From NCBI GenBank assembly GCA_036833805.1, contig DAITPA010000065.1, positions 1 through 8,404 of the forward strand: a stretch of DNA of 8,404 nucleotides, written 5' to 3'. The notes under the pieces are model-generated. The model searched no databases, was not told the DNA's origin, and was given only the letters and a program-made list of their open reading frames with translations. The stretch's first letter is position 1. Every line of letters begins with the position of its first letter. The stretch is from PALSA-1196 sp036833805 (GTDB taxonomy: Bacteria > Pseudomonadota > Gammaproteobacteria > Steroidobacterales > Steroidobacteraceae). The position numbers and the translations under genes were made by a program. Positions 1 to 7,877 of the stretch are shown here, piece by piece.

Positions 1-1
1 G

Positions 2-829
2 GTCGCGGCCGCGCTCGCGGAAGACGTCGGCAGCGGCGACGTCACGGCCGCGCTCGTGTCCGCCGGCCAGGAAGTTCGCGGCCGCATCATCACCCGTGAG
101 GACGCGGTGCTCTGCGGCACGGCGTGGGTCGAGGAGACCTTCAGACAGCTTGATCCTCAAATTCGTGTCACCTGGCACGCTCGGGATGGCGACGCGGTCA
201 AGGCCGGAACGCTGCTGTTCGAGATTGCGGGTGATGCGCGCGCCGTTCTGAGCGGTGAGCGCACGGCGCTCAACTTCCTGCAAACCCTCTCAGGCACGGC
301 GACCATTGCGCGGCGCTACGCGCAAGCAATCGCCGGCAGCGGCTGCACGATCCTCGACACGCGCAAGACTCTTCCCGGCCTGCGCAGCGCGCAGAAATAT
401 GCCGTGCGCTGCGGCGGCGCGCAGAACCATCGCATCGGCCTCTTTGATATGTTCCTCATCAAGGAAAACCACATTGCTGCAGCAGGCTCGCTCGCCTCCG
501 CGGTCAGCGCCGCCCGACGGCATTCTCTTAAGCTTAAGATCGAGGTTGAAGTGGAATCGCTCGACGAGCTCGACCAGGCGTTCGCCGCCGAGCCCGACAT
601 CATCATGCTCGATGACTTCTCGCACACCGACCTTAACACGGCCGTCGCGCGTAACCGCGCTCGGCTCCGACCGGTGAAATTGGAGGCCTCGGGGGGCGTG
701 AGCTTAGAAACAGTCCTTGCGACCGCGCAGACGGGGGTGGATTACATCTCGATCGGGGCGCTTACCAAACACCTGCACGCGATCGACCTGTCGCTGCGTT
801 TGGAGTTCGCAAACCTTGAACGTCCTTAG
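2..829 (+). CDS. nadC: Quinolinate phosphoribosyltransferase (decarboxylating), 5'-truncated by window edge
   Basis: NadC converts quinolinate and PRPP to nicotinate mononucleotide, CO2 and PPi, the step joining de novo NAD synthesis to the salvage route, in the cytosol. The frame is open from base 2, giving 275 residues. The true start lies upstream, because the family motif EDVGSGDVT is encoded at 20-46, before the first in-window start-like codon (GTG at 56). Family length is about 280-290, so only some 10-15 residues are missing. Visible signatures run in order: RTALNFLQTLSGTAT, the phosphate-binding TRKTLPGLR, KYAVRCGGAQNHR, FLIKENH, the acidic EVEVES strand, IMLDDF, EASGGV and IGALTKH. 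These include the Lys/Arg/His residues and the Glu/Asp pair that bind substrate in this fold. The barrel is complete at its C-terminus. The TAG stop (827-829) overlaps the stop of the opposing gene. No nadA or nadB is visible, so operon context upstream is unknown. The assignment is secure. Confidence 0.95.
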   Translation, partial: VAAALAEDVGSGDVTAALVSAGQEVRGRIITREDAVLCGTAWVEETFRQLDPQIRVTWHARDGDAVKAGTLLFEIAGDARAVLSGERTALNFLQTLSGTATIARRYAQAIAGSGCTILDTRKTLPGLRSAQKYAVRCGGAQNHRIGLFDMFLIKENHIAAAGSLASAVSAARRHSLKLKIEVEVESLDELDQAFAAEPDIIMLDDFSHTDLNTAVARNRARLRPVKLEASGGVSLETVLATAQTGVDYISIGALTKHLHAIDLSLRLEFANLERP

Positions 830-3528
830 GCGACCGCGGACTTAAGTACCCGCGATGGCTGCGCGATGCCGTAGCCCTGCGCGTAGTCGATGCCAAGGCT
901 CGTCAGCATCTGGATGATCTCGGCGTTCTCCGCAAACTCGGCGATCGTCTGCTTGCCGGTCAAATGCCCGATCTCATTGATAGAACGTACCATCTCGCGA
1001 TCGATCGGATCGCGCAGGATCTCGCGCACGAAGCTGCCGTCGATCTTCAGGAAGTCGACGGGAAAATGTTTCAAATATCCGAACGAGGATAAACCGGTGC
1101 CGAAGTCATCGAGCGCAAACTTGCAGCCGAGCTCCTTCAGCGCCTGAATGAAGCGGTTCGCCTGCGAGAAGCTCGCAACCGCCGCCGTCTCGGTGATCTC
1201 GAAGCAGATCTTCGAGGCATCGAGGCCACTCTTGTGGAACTGATCGATGACGAACGGCAAAAATTTGTCATCGCCGAAGCTTTGACCGGAGAGATTGATG
1301 GCGCACATCGTAAGCTTCTCGCGCTCATCCGCCTCCGACACGAGCCAGCGAAACGCATTCTCGATCACCCAGCGGTCGATCGCAGGCGTAATGCCGTAGC
1401 GCTCCGCGGCCGCGATGAAATCGTTAGGGGAGACCATGCGCCCGTTTTCATCGCGCATGCGCAGCAACAGTTCGTAGTGCGCGCCGACCTCGACCTTCTG
1501 CAGCGGCTGGATCGACATGCGGAAAAGCTCGAAGCGGCCTTCCTCGAGCGCTGCGTTGATGCGCGCCGCCCATTGCATCTCGCGCCGTCTGCGCATGAGC
1601 TCGATGTCGTTCTCGGCAAAGCTGTGCACGCGGTTCCTGCCGCCCTCCTTCGCCGCCTGACAGGCGCTGTCGGCAGCCGACAGTATCGAGGCGACGTCCT
1701 CGTTGTCGGCGGCGATCGGCACTACCCCGATGCTTGCGCCCAGGCGAAACACCCGATCCTCCCAGGTGAAGCGGTAGTCGCGCACCGCCTCGCGCAGCGC
1801 CTCGGCGGTGCGCATCGCTTCATCGAGCGAACAGCTCTCAAGGAGAATGCCGAACTCATCGCCACCTAAGCGCGACAGCGTATCGCGCCAGCGTACCTTC
1901 GCCTTCAAGAGCGCGCCGACCTGTCCTAAGAGCGCATCGCCCGCGCTGTGGCCGCAGGTGTCGTTGATGATCTTGAACTGGTCGATGTCGAGATAGCACA
2001 GGGCATACGAGGCTTCGCGTGCCTTCGCGCTCTTCAGCGCGCGCTCGAGTCGGCTCTCAAACTCGCGGCGATTGACGAGGCCGGTCAGCACATCGTGGCT
2101 TGCGTGATAGGAGAGCCTGCGGTTGAGCTCCCGCGACTCGCTCACGTCATGGAACACGAGTACCCCGCCCGCCACGTGGCCGCCGCCATCACGGATCGGA
2201 GCCGCGGTGCTCTCGACGTACAATTCATTGCCGTCGCGACGGATGAGAAGCATCGGACGCACGGATTTGATCGGGCGGATGCGCCGGATCGACACCGACA
2301 GCGGATTCTCCAAAGGCTCGCAGGTCTCTTCATGGAACGCGCGGAAGATCTCCTCCACCGGCCGCCCCATCGCATCTTCCAACCGCCAGCCGGTCAGCTC
2401 CTCGGCGACCGGATTGATGTAATCGATGGTCGATTGAGCGTCGGTCGTGATGACGCCATCGCCGATCGACTGCAGCGTGATCTGCGCGCTCTCCTTCTCA
2501 CGGAACAGCGCCTCCTCGTAGATCTTGCGCTCGGTGATGTCGAATTCCACGCCGACCAGGCGCAGGAGCCGCCCGTGCTTGTCGACGCGCGCCTTGGCGC
2601 GGCTGACAACCCAGCGCCACTCGCCGCTCTTGTGGCGCATGCGGTGGGTGCTCTCGAAGGTCGGCGCCTTGCCCGCGACGTGATCGCGGATCGCCGCCTG
2701 CACGCGCGATAAATCGTCCGGATGGACGAGGCTTCGCCAGTCCGGCGAGCCTTGCATGTCCTCATCGGCGTAGCCGAGCATCGCCTTCCAACGCGGCGAG
2801 AAATACACCTCGTTGCTTTCGACGTCGAAGTCCCACAGGCCATCGTTGGCGGCGGCCTGTGAAAGGCTCGTGCGCTCCTCGAGCTTCGCGAGGCGCGCTT
2901 CGATGCGCATGCGGTCAAGCCCCGTGGCGAGGCTCGTGCCGATGAGCTTCATCATCAATTGCAGGTTGACGTCCCAGGCGCCGCGCGGCAGCGAATGCGC
3001 AAGTCCGAGAAGTCCCGCCGGCCTGCCTTGCGAGCGGAACGCGACGATGAGCGTCGAGCCGATGCCAAGCTGCGCCAGGCGCTCCGCCTCCACTGCTTGC
3101 TCGCGCCGCGGCGGCGCGCTGGTATCGCGCAGCTCCGACAGGCGCAGGTGCTCGAGGCGCGAATTAAGCCAGGCAAACGCCGCGATGCTTTCGCCTTCGA
3201 GCTCCTGGGGGCGGCACTGCGAGAAGGCGCTGTTCGCAACCTGGATGTCGCGGATCGTGAGGTTATCCGGATTGAGTTCGTCCGGACTCAGAGCGGCCAG
3301 GAACGCGCAGTCGCTCGCCGTGACTTCGCGTAGGAGCTCAAGGTTTCTCTTGATGCACTCATCCACCGATTCCCGGCGCAGGTTCTGGAAGTCGACGGCG
3401 ATCTTGGTGCAGGCGACATCGAGGCCCGCGGCGGGTTTCGCCGAGCGCCCATTCCAGGCATTCGGAGAAAGAACATCCGAGGCGGTGAGATCCGCAGGCT
3501 TATCAAGCAGCGGGGTCGGGGTCGACAT
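826..3528 (-). CDS. GAF-PAS-PAS-GGDEF-EAL cyclic-di-GMP synthase/phosphodiesterase
   Basis: A 900-residue sensor enzyme predicted to make and/or degrade cyclic-di-GMP. Domains in order: GAF-like (about 40-205), short helical linker, PAS with PAC (about 219-340, containing LVHPDDL), second PAS (about 347-467), GGDEF (about 470-637) and EAL (about 650-895). The GGDEF domain has DVLTGL (479-484), LDIDQFK (513-519), an intact GGDEF (555-559) and an RxxD inhibitory-site match (RWRD, 546-549) five residues before it. The EAL domain keeps the metal and catalytic set: E686 in YELLLR, N745 in NLS, E777 in FEITE, D807-D808 in LDDFGTG, K828 in LKID, E864/E867 and Q884 in QGYG. Both activities therefore look possible; which dominates cannot be read from sequence. 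I see no signal peptide or membrane segment, so it is probably cytosolic, with the GAF and PAS domains sensing an unknown ligand or redox state. The chosen ATG has a weak purine stretch (AAGAGA) about 9 nt upstream. It does not look co-transcribed with a functional partner. Confidence 0.93.
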   Translation of the reverse strand: MSTPTPLLDKPADLTASDVLSPNAWNGRSAKPAAGLDVACTKIAVDFQNLRRESVDECIKRNLELLREVTASDCAFLAALSPDELNPDNLTIRDIQVANSAFSQCRPQELEGESIAAFAWLNSRLEHLRLSELRDTSAPPRREQAVEAERLAQLGIGSTLIVAFRSQGRPAGLLGLAHSLPRGAWDVNLQLMMKLIGTSLATGLDRMRIEARLAKLEERTSLSQAAANDGLWDFDVESNEVYFSPRWKAMLGYADEDMQGSPDWRSLVHPDDLSRVQAAIRDHVAGKAPTFESTHRMRHKSGEWRWVVSRAKARVDKHGRLLRLVGVEFDITERKIYEEALFREKESAQITLQSIGDGVITTDAQSTIDYINPVAEELTGWRLEDAMGRPVEEIFRAFHEETCEPLENPLSVSIRRIRPIKSVRPMLLIRRDGNELYVESTAAPIRDGGGHVAGGVLVFHDVSESRELNRRLSYHASHDVLTGLVNRREFESRLERALKSAKAREASYALCYLDIDQFKIINDTCGHSAGDALLGQVGALLKAKVRWRDTLSRLGGDEFGILLESCSLDEAMRTAEALREAVRDYRFTWEDRVFRLGASIGVVPIAADNEDVASILSAADSACQAAKEGGRNRVHSFAENDIELMRRRREMQWAARINAALEEGRFELFRMSIQPLQKVEVGAHYELLLRMRDENGRMVSPNDFIAAAERYGITPAIDRWVIENAFRWLVSEADEREKLTMCAINLSGQSFGDDKFLPFVIDQFHKSGLDASKICFEITETAAVASFSQANRFIQALKELGCKFALDDFGTGLSSFGYLKHFPVDFLKIDGSFVREILRDPIDREMVRSINEIGHLTGKQTIAEFAENAEIIQMLTSLGIDYAQGYGIAQPSRVLKSAVA

Positions 3529-3635
3529 CCAGTGCGATCTCTTGCCAAACGGGCTGAGTAGTGTGGCAGCCCTCGCGGCGCATGCGGACGACGCGAAGCA
3601 CAGTTACTGGCACCCGTTTTTAGTAGTTACGATCG

Positions 3636-3663
3636 ATTCTCGCACACCCGTCGAGGAAAACAA
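3636..3663 (-). promoter_or_regulatory. Weak candidate sigma70 promoter for the GGDEF-EAL gene, in a 198-bp spacer
   Basis: The spacer 3529-3726 lies between the 5' end of the cyclic-di-GMP gene and the 3' end of the acyltransferase, both on the minus strand. Read on that strand, it contains TTGTTT (3658-3663) and GAGAAT (3636-3641) separated by 16 bp, which would leave a leader of about 100 nt. Each box is only a partial consensus match. Otherwise the spacer holds a 10-bp palindrome (TGCTGCAGCA) around a PstI site and two short direct repeats (AGTTAC, CACCCGT). I see no convincing terminator for the acyltransferase and no credible small gene. Confidence 0.2.
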
Positions 3664-3726
3664 GCTAAGGCGCTGTTCGCATTGAGCTTCGCTGCTGCAG
3701 CAACGGGCATAATCCGCAGCCATCAA

Positions 3727-4473
3727 TTAAGGTTTGAGCGCGCTGCGAGCAACCTCGTACAAACGCTTGAGCTCCGCTTCCATCTCACCCTGCAGGCGCA
3801 CGATCTGCGGCGCATCGACGACGCGCGGGACATAACGCGGCGGACCGATTGCAATCACAATGCGCGCGAAGGGCCACGGAATCACAAACTTATCCCACTT
3901 CACGAGCCAAGCGCGCGAGGCGGCATACGCGAGCGGCAGCATCGGGCGCCCGGACATCTGCGCAAGCAGGATGGCGCCGGGCTTGAACTTGAAGCGCGGC
4001 CCGCGCGGACCATCCGGCGTAATGACCGGGGATACATCCTCGTGCACGAGCGCGAGGTAGTAGTCGCGCAGCGCTCGCGCACCGGTATGAGTGGAAGAGC
4101 CGCGGATGACGCGCCCACCGACGCGCCGCACGAGCATGGCGCCGATCTCGCCATCGACCGAAGGACTGATGAGCCAGCCCACGGTCAGACCGTGCGCTCG
4201 CTGCTCAAGGAGATATTTTGCGCACAACGCTTGGTGCTGATGCCAAAAGCACGGCACCAGCGATGGCGCCGTTAAGAGCGCCGCCTGCAGATGCTCGACG
4301 CCTTCGACCTTCACGATCCGGCAGGTCGCCCACCACAGCCGCACGATGCCAAGCCCGAGCGGAACAGCGAGCGCATACAACAGCCGCCGGGCCGCCGTCA
4401 TGCGGCGTCCCGAGCGGGTAAGCCTGCGATACACGGTATTGCGCAGGCCGCCGTCTTGGCCGGAGTCCGTCAT
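3727..4473 (-). CDS. DUF374 / lysophospholipid-acyltransferase-like membrane protein
   Basis: A 248-residue member of the DUF374 family (LPLAT superfamily), expected to transfer an acyl chain to a lipid or lipid-A-like acceptor at the inner membrane. The exact substrate of this family is not well established. Seen in the protein: a basic N-terminus, a hydrophobic stretch at about 29-49 (probable membrane anchor), FWHQHQ at 76-81 (the family's His motif), SPSVDGE at 103-109, VIRGSS at 122-127, and the hallmark ITPDGPRGP at 151-159 followed by KPGAILLAQ. Length is at the upper end for the family. The ATG at 4473 lacks a clear ribosome binding site. A second in-frame ATG (Met25, 4399-4401) has GGGA about 6 nt upstream and may be the real start, which would drop a basic 24-residue leader. 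It is divergent from the P450 operon across 86 bp, so the two may share regulation. The family call is firm and the biochemical role is inferred. Confidence 0.88.
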   Translation of the reverse strand: MTDSGQDGGLRNTVYRRLTRSGRRMTAARRLLYALAVPLGLGIVRLWWATCRIVKVEGVEHLQAALLTAPSLVPCFWHQHQALCAKYLLEQRAHGLTVGWLISPSVDGEIGAMLVRRVGGRVIRGSSTHTGARALRDYYLALVHEDVSPVITPDGPRGPRFKFKPGAILLAQMSGRPMLPLAYAASRAWLVKWDKFVIPWPFARIVIAIGPPRYVPRVVDAPQIVRLQGEMEAELKRLYEVARSALKP

Positions 4474-4559
4474 GCTGTGCGTTTCAGGCGCGCGAGCGGC
4501 GCGCTGCTAAGGGATGACGCCAGTATAGTAAGCTAGCGCTCTTTCTTGCAGTTGCCCGC
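4474..4559. promoter_or_regulatory. Divergent intergenic promoter region between acyltransferase and P450 operon
   Basis: This 86-bp gap must hold the start signals of both flanking genes unless transcription begins inside them. An AT-rich island in otherwise GC-rich DNA contains TATAGT on the plus strand (4524-4529), a 5/6 match to a -10 box that would give a leader of about 24 nt for the P450 gene. The overlapping complement reads TACTAT (4525-4530) and could serve the minus-strand gene. No good -35 box is present at the right distance in either direction, so an activator or weak basal expression is possible. No clear inverted-repeat operator is visible. Confidence 0.4.
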
Positions 4560-5870
4560 ATGACCGCAAGCGAGGTCTCCAAAGCCCGCCCGCCTGAGCC
4601 CGACATCCAGTTCGACATCGGTTCCACGGAAGACTCTCTGGAGCGGATGCGCGAGCTCTTTGCCCGCTACGGCGACATTTACCGCGTGTACGCGCCGGGG
4701 CGTAAATCCTACACCTACGTCATCAATCATCCCGACGACGTGAAGCGCGTGCTCGTCACCAACCACAAGAACTATACGAAGGGCGTCGGTCTTGATCGGG
4801 TCAAGATTCTCCTCGGCAACGGCATCATGACGAGTGAGGGGAAGCTCTGGCGCCGGCAGCGCCACATGATGCAGCCGCTGTTTCATCGCCGCGTGATTAC
4901 CAAGTTTGCCCGCGTCATCGATGTCGCCAATGACGGCTGCATCGCGCGCTGGGAAGCGCAGGCCGCGCGCGACGAAAAAGTCAATGTCACGGATGACATG
5001 AGTGAATTGACTCTCGATATCGTGCTGCGCGCCGTCTTTGGACGTGATCTTGATCGGCTCTGCGCCGAGTCCGGCGGCAATCCCTTTGCGGTCGTGACGA
5101 AGGAGCCGGCGCGCAATCTGCAGTTTGCCTATAAATTCCGCTCGCTCGGCAAGCTCGTGGCCGCGCTCATGCAGCGACGCGCGGCTCACGCCGAGGAACA
5201 CATCGACTTCCTCGCCATGCTGATGAGTGCGCGCGACAAGGAGAGCGGCGCTGCCATGAGCGAGCGCGAGCTGATTGATGAAGTCATGACACTCGTGGTT
5301 GCCGGCCACGAAACAACGGCGAGCGCGCTCAACTGGACCTGGTATCTGTTAGCGACGCATCCGGAGGTCGAAGCACGTCTGCACGCCGAGATCGACGCGG
5401 CGCCTGCCACATCCGCCCCCAGCCTTGCGCAGATGGAAGCTCTTCCGTATGCGCAGCAGGTGGTGAACGAGGCGCTGCGGCTGTATCCCCCCGGTTGGCT
5501 CCTGTCGCGCCGCGCGCGTGCTGCCGATGTGCTCGCGGGATTTGCTATCCCGGCGGGCGCGGATGTGCTCTTAAGTCCGTATCTGCTGCACCGCCATCCG
5601 CGCTTCTGGTCAGACCCCGATGCTTTCCGGCCTGAGCGCTTCGCAGCGGAAAACGAAGCCGAGCGGCCGCGCTTCGCCTACATGCCCTTCGCTGCCGGAC
5701 CGCGCCACTGTATCGGGGAAACATTTGCGCTCTATGAGATGCTCATGCATCTTTATAAGGTCGCGCGCCGCTACCGCCTGAGCTATCTGCCCACCGAGCC
5801 CGTGGAGCTTGAGGCGCAGATCAATCTGCGCACCAAGAAGCCGCTCTACATGAGGCTCGAACGCCGCTGA
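4560..5870 (+). CDS. Cytochrome P450 monooxygenase
   Basis: A 436-residue soluble bacterial P450 that would insert one oxygen atom into an organic substrate, using heme, O2 and electrons from a separate ferredoxin/reductase. Seen: C-helix WRRQR (97-101), I-helix oxygen-activation motif AGHETT (248-253), K-helix ExxR with E304 and R307, the PERF motif (358-361), and the heme loop FAAGPRHCIG (377-386) with Cys384 as axial ligand. All key residues are present. There is no N-terminal membrane anchor and no fused reductase. The style resembles the bacterial P450s related to fatty-acid hydroxylases, but the subfamily and substrate cannot be fixed by eye. The ATG at 4560 is the only reasonable start: a stop lies in frame at 4515-4517 with no other ATG or GTG between. 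It lacks a clear Shine-Dalgarno. Its TGA overlaps the ATG of the next gene by one base, so it is the first gene of a coupled operon with an acyl-AMP ligase, which suggests an acyl substrate. Confidence 0.95.
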   Translation: MTASEVSKARPPEPDIQFDIGSTEDSLERMRELFARYGDIYRVYAPGRKSYTYVINHPDDVKRVLVTNHKNYTKGVGLDRVKILLGNGIMTSEGKLWRRQRHMMQPLFHRRVITKFARVIDVANDGCIARWEAQAARDEKVNVTDDMSELTLDIVLRAVFGRDLDRLCAESGGNPFAVVTKEPARNLQFAYKFRSLGKLVAALMQRRAAHAEEHIDFLAMLMSARDKESGAAMSERELIDEVMTLVVAGHETTASALNWTWYLLATHPEVEARLHAEIDAAPATSAPSLAQMEALPYAQQVVNEALRLYPPGWLLSRRARAADVLAGFAIPAGADVLLSPYLLHRHPRFWSDPDAFRPERFAAENEAERPRFAYMPFAAGPRHCIGETFALYEMLMHLYKVARRYRLSYLPTEPVELEAQINLRTKKPLYMRLERR

Positions 5871-7876
5871 TGTTCACCGCCACGACACTCATTGAGCTCA
5901 TTGAAGCGAACCGCAAAGTCCCGCGCAGCGTCACCTATCTGGAAGGCGACGGCGCGGAGCGCAGCGTGTCTTTCGCCGAGCTCTATGAACGCGCCTTGGG
6001 CATCCTGCATCACTTGCAGCGCCTCGGCGCGCGCCGCGGCGACAAGCTCATCCTGTTCCTCGGCAGCAATGAACCCTTCATCGACGCCTTCTGGGCCGCG
6101 GTGGTGGGCGGCATCATTCCGGTGCCTATTGCGCCGGGCATCAGCGACGAGCATCGCCACAAATTGCTGCGCGTCGCACGAAAGCTCGGCAGTCCCTACA
6201 TCTACACCGACCGCAAAGCTCTTGAGCGCATCGCATCGTTCGCGCACAGCGTCGGTGAGGAGAAGTTCTTTGCAACGCTGCGCGCGCGTGCTTTTGTCGT
6301 CGACGAGCTTGACGACATCTCGCGCGCCGGCAACACGGTGCGTGCGCAGCCGAGCGACGTCGCCTTCATCCAGTTCTCCTCGGGGTCGACCAGCGAACCC
6401 AAAGGCGTGGTGCTGACGCACGACAACATTCTTGCAAACGCCCGCGGCTCGACCGAGATGGCGCACTTTACCGAAGACGACGTCAGTGTCTCGTGGATGC
6501 CGCTCACGCACGACATGGGTTTGATCGGCTTTCACGTCTTTATGTTCGCCAATCGAGTGCATAGCCACCTGATGCCGACCGAGCTCTTCGTGCGTCGGCC
6601 TCTGCTGTGGCTCACGTTCGCGTCGCGCAAGCGCGCAAGCGTTCTATGCTCGCCAAATTTTGGCTACCGGCATTATTTGAAAGTCTTGGGCGAGCGCGCG
6701 GTTGCCGACCTGAACCTCGATCTGTCGTCGGTGCGCCTCATCTTCAATGGCGCAGAGCCCATCTCCGTCGAGCTGTGCGAGGAGTTCCTGACGCGCCTTG
6801 CGCCCGCGAAGCTGGCACGCACGGCGATGTTCCCCGTATACGGGCTTGCCGAAGCCTCGCTCGCCGTGAGCTTCCCGCCGGTCGGTAACGAGGTGCAGGC
6901 GATCAGCTTGAACCGGCACCGCATGACGGTAGGGACCCAGGCCGAGCTCGTTGCGCGCAGCGCTCTCGACGCGGTCGCACTGGTCAGCGTCGGCCGCGCC
7001 ATTCCCTATTGCCGCTTGCGCGTCGCGGGCGCTGATGATCACGCGCTGCCTGAGGGACAGATCGGCCACATCCATATTGGCGGCGACAATGTCACCCGGG
7101 GCTATTACGAGAACCCTGAAGCCAACGCCGAGGCGCTTACTGCCGATGGCTGGCTGCGCACCGGGGATCTCGGGCTCATACACGCGGGCGAGCTCTATAT
7201 TTCAGGCCGCGCAAAAGAGATTATTTTCATCAATGGTCAGAACTACTATCCGCACGACCTCGAGGCGATCGCGCAGCGCGCCGCGGGGCTCGACCTGGGT
7301 AAGGTCGTGGTTGCCGGTGCGCGTCGCAGCGGTGCGCAGACCGATGAACTCGTCGCTTTCGTTTTGCATCGCGGCGAGCTTGCCGACTTCCTGCCGCTTG
7401 CGACCCAGGTCGCGCGCCTCATCAATGAGCACGCCGGCCTTGAGGTCGCCCAGGTTGTGCCGGTCAAGCGCATCGCAAAGACTACGAGCGGCAAGATCCA
7501 GCGGCATCTGCTTGAGGAAAGCTACGTCTCGGGGGAGTTCGATGCCGAGCTTGCCGAGCTTGCCCGGCTGCGCGAAGCGCAGCGCGGCGATGCCACGCAG
7601 TCACGCACCCAAATCGAGGAGCAGCTGCAGGTGATCTGCAATGCTGCGCTTGAGGGCAAGCGCGTCGGCATCGATGACAACCTCTTTGAGCTTGGAGCGA
7701 GCTCGTTGAAGCTCATTGAAATCCACGAGCAGATCGACCATGTCTATCCGGGCGAGATCGATCTTACCGAGCTCTTTGACTTCCCCACGATCGGCGAGCT
7801 CGCGCGCCACCTGGAGACGAAGCTTGAACACGCGCGCACGGCCAAGTTGGCGCCTTCCGGTGCTGGGGTTTTATAA
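5870..7876 (+). CDS. Fatty-acyl-AMP-ligase-like adenylating enzyme fused to a phosphopantetheine carrier domain
   Basis: A 668-residue protein expected to activate a carboxylic acid as acyl-AMP and load it on its own carrier domain. The adenylation part (about 1-550) shows the P-loop FSSGSTSEPKG (169-179), MPLTHDMGLIG (210-220), SPNFGY (261-266), FNGAEP (292-297), YGLAEAS (324-330), TGDLG (431-435), the hinge region GRAKEIIFINGQNYYP (446-461) and the catalytic-lysine motif SGKIQR (540-545). SPNFGY, NGAEP and the roughly 40-residue segment after YGLAEA are typical of fatty-acyl-AMP ligases rather than CoA ligases or amino-acid adenylation domains. A carrier domain follows (about 580-650), with DNLFELGASSLKL (603-615) and Ser612 as the probable phosphopantetheine site. 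No condensation, ketosynthase or thioesterase domain follows. The ATG sits on the P450 stop (TGATG). A GAGG lies about 14 nt upstream, too far to be ideal, so translation probably depends on coupling. The natural substrate is inferred to be a fatty acid; an aryl acid is a less likely alternative. Confidence 0.9.
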   Translation: MFTATTLIELIEANRKVPRSVTYLEGDGAERSVSFAELYERALGILHHLQRLGARRGDKLILFLGSNEPFIDAFWAAVVGGIIPVPIAPGISDEHRHKLLRVARKLGSPYIYTDRKALERIASFAHSVGEEKFFATLRARAFVVDELDDISRAGNTVRAQPSDVAFIQFSSGSTSEPKGVVLTHDNILANARGSTEMAHFTEDDVSVSWMPLTHDMGLIGFHVFMFANRVHSHLMPTELFVRRPLLWLTFASRKRASVLCSPNFGYRHYLKVLGERAVADLNLDLSSVRLIFNGAEPISVELCEEFLTRLAPAKLARTAMFPVYGLAEASLAVSFPPVGNEVQAISLNRHRMTVGTQAELVARSALDAVALVSVGRAIPYCRLRVAGADDHALPEGQIGHIHIGGDNVTRGYYENPEANAEALTADGWLRTGDLGLIHAGELYISGRAKEIIFINGQNYYPHDLEAIAQRAAGLDLGKVVVAGARRSGAQTDELVAFVLHRGELADFLPLATQVARLINEHAGLEVAQVVPVKRIAKTTSGKIQRHLLEESYVSGEFDAELAELARLREAQRGDATQSRTQIEEQLQVICNAALEGKRVGIDDNLFELGASSLKLIEIHEQIDHVYPGEIDLTELFDFPTIGELARHLETKLEHARTAKLAPSGAGVL

Positions 7877-7877
7877 T
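7847..7877 (+). promoter_or_regulatory. Possible internal promoter for the Fur/Irr-like gene
   Basis: A perfect TATAAT (7872-7877) spans the TAATG junction between the ligase and the regulator. A partial -35 box, TTGGCG (7847-7852), lies 19 bp upstream, a longer than ideal spacing. Transcription from it would begin near 7884-7885, at the second in-frame ATG of the regulator (Met4, 7885-7887). The result would be a leaderless or nearly leaderless message. The TATAAT may instead be a by-product of the stop/start overlap. Confidence 0.3.

Noticed and set aside
1948..2712. A 254-codon plus-strand open frame inside the GGDEF-EAL gene.
   Set aside because: Rich in Ala, Arg, Asp and His with no domain signature; antisense to PAS and GGDEF domains.
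3602..3651. Direct repeats AGTTAC (3602 and 3625) and CACCCGT (3611 and 3645) as a possible operator.
   Set aside because: Six- and seven-base repeats in a 200-bp spacer are not clearly beyond chance, and they form no symmetric operator.
2813..3685. A 290-codon open frame on the plus strand, antisense to the cyclic-di-GMP gene.
   Set aside because: Its translation is low-complexity Arg/Ser/Ala-rich with no recognisable motif, typical of the antisense frame of GC-rich coding DNA, and the opposing gene has clear GAF and PAS domains here.
3695..3704. The palindrome TGCTGCAGCA as terminator stem of the acyltransferase gene.
   Set aside because: A perfect palindrome with no loop and no following U tract; it cannot act as a normal intrinsic terminator.
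3628..3711. A 27-codon minus-strand reading frame in the 198-bp spacer.
   Set aside because: No ribosome binding site, no conservation evidence and no motif; too short to support.
3682..3715. A plus-strand TTGAGC...CATAAT promoter-like pair.
   Set aside because: The spacing is 20 bp and no plus-strand gene follows before 4560.
4533..5309. A 258-codon minus-strand open frame opposite the P450.
   Set aside because: It is antisense to a P450 with all canonical motifs, shows no motif of its own, and looks like a codon-bias shadow.
5846..6568. A 240-codon minus-strand open frame opposite the ligase start.
   Set aside because: It is antisense to the conserved adenylation domain, with no recognisable fold or ribosome binding site.
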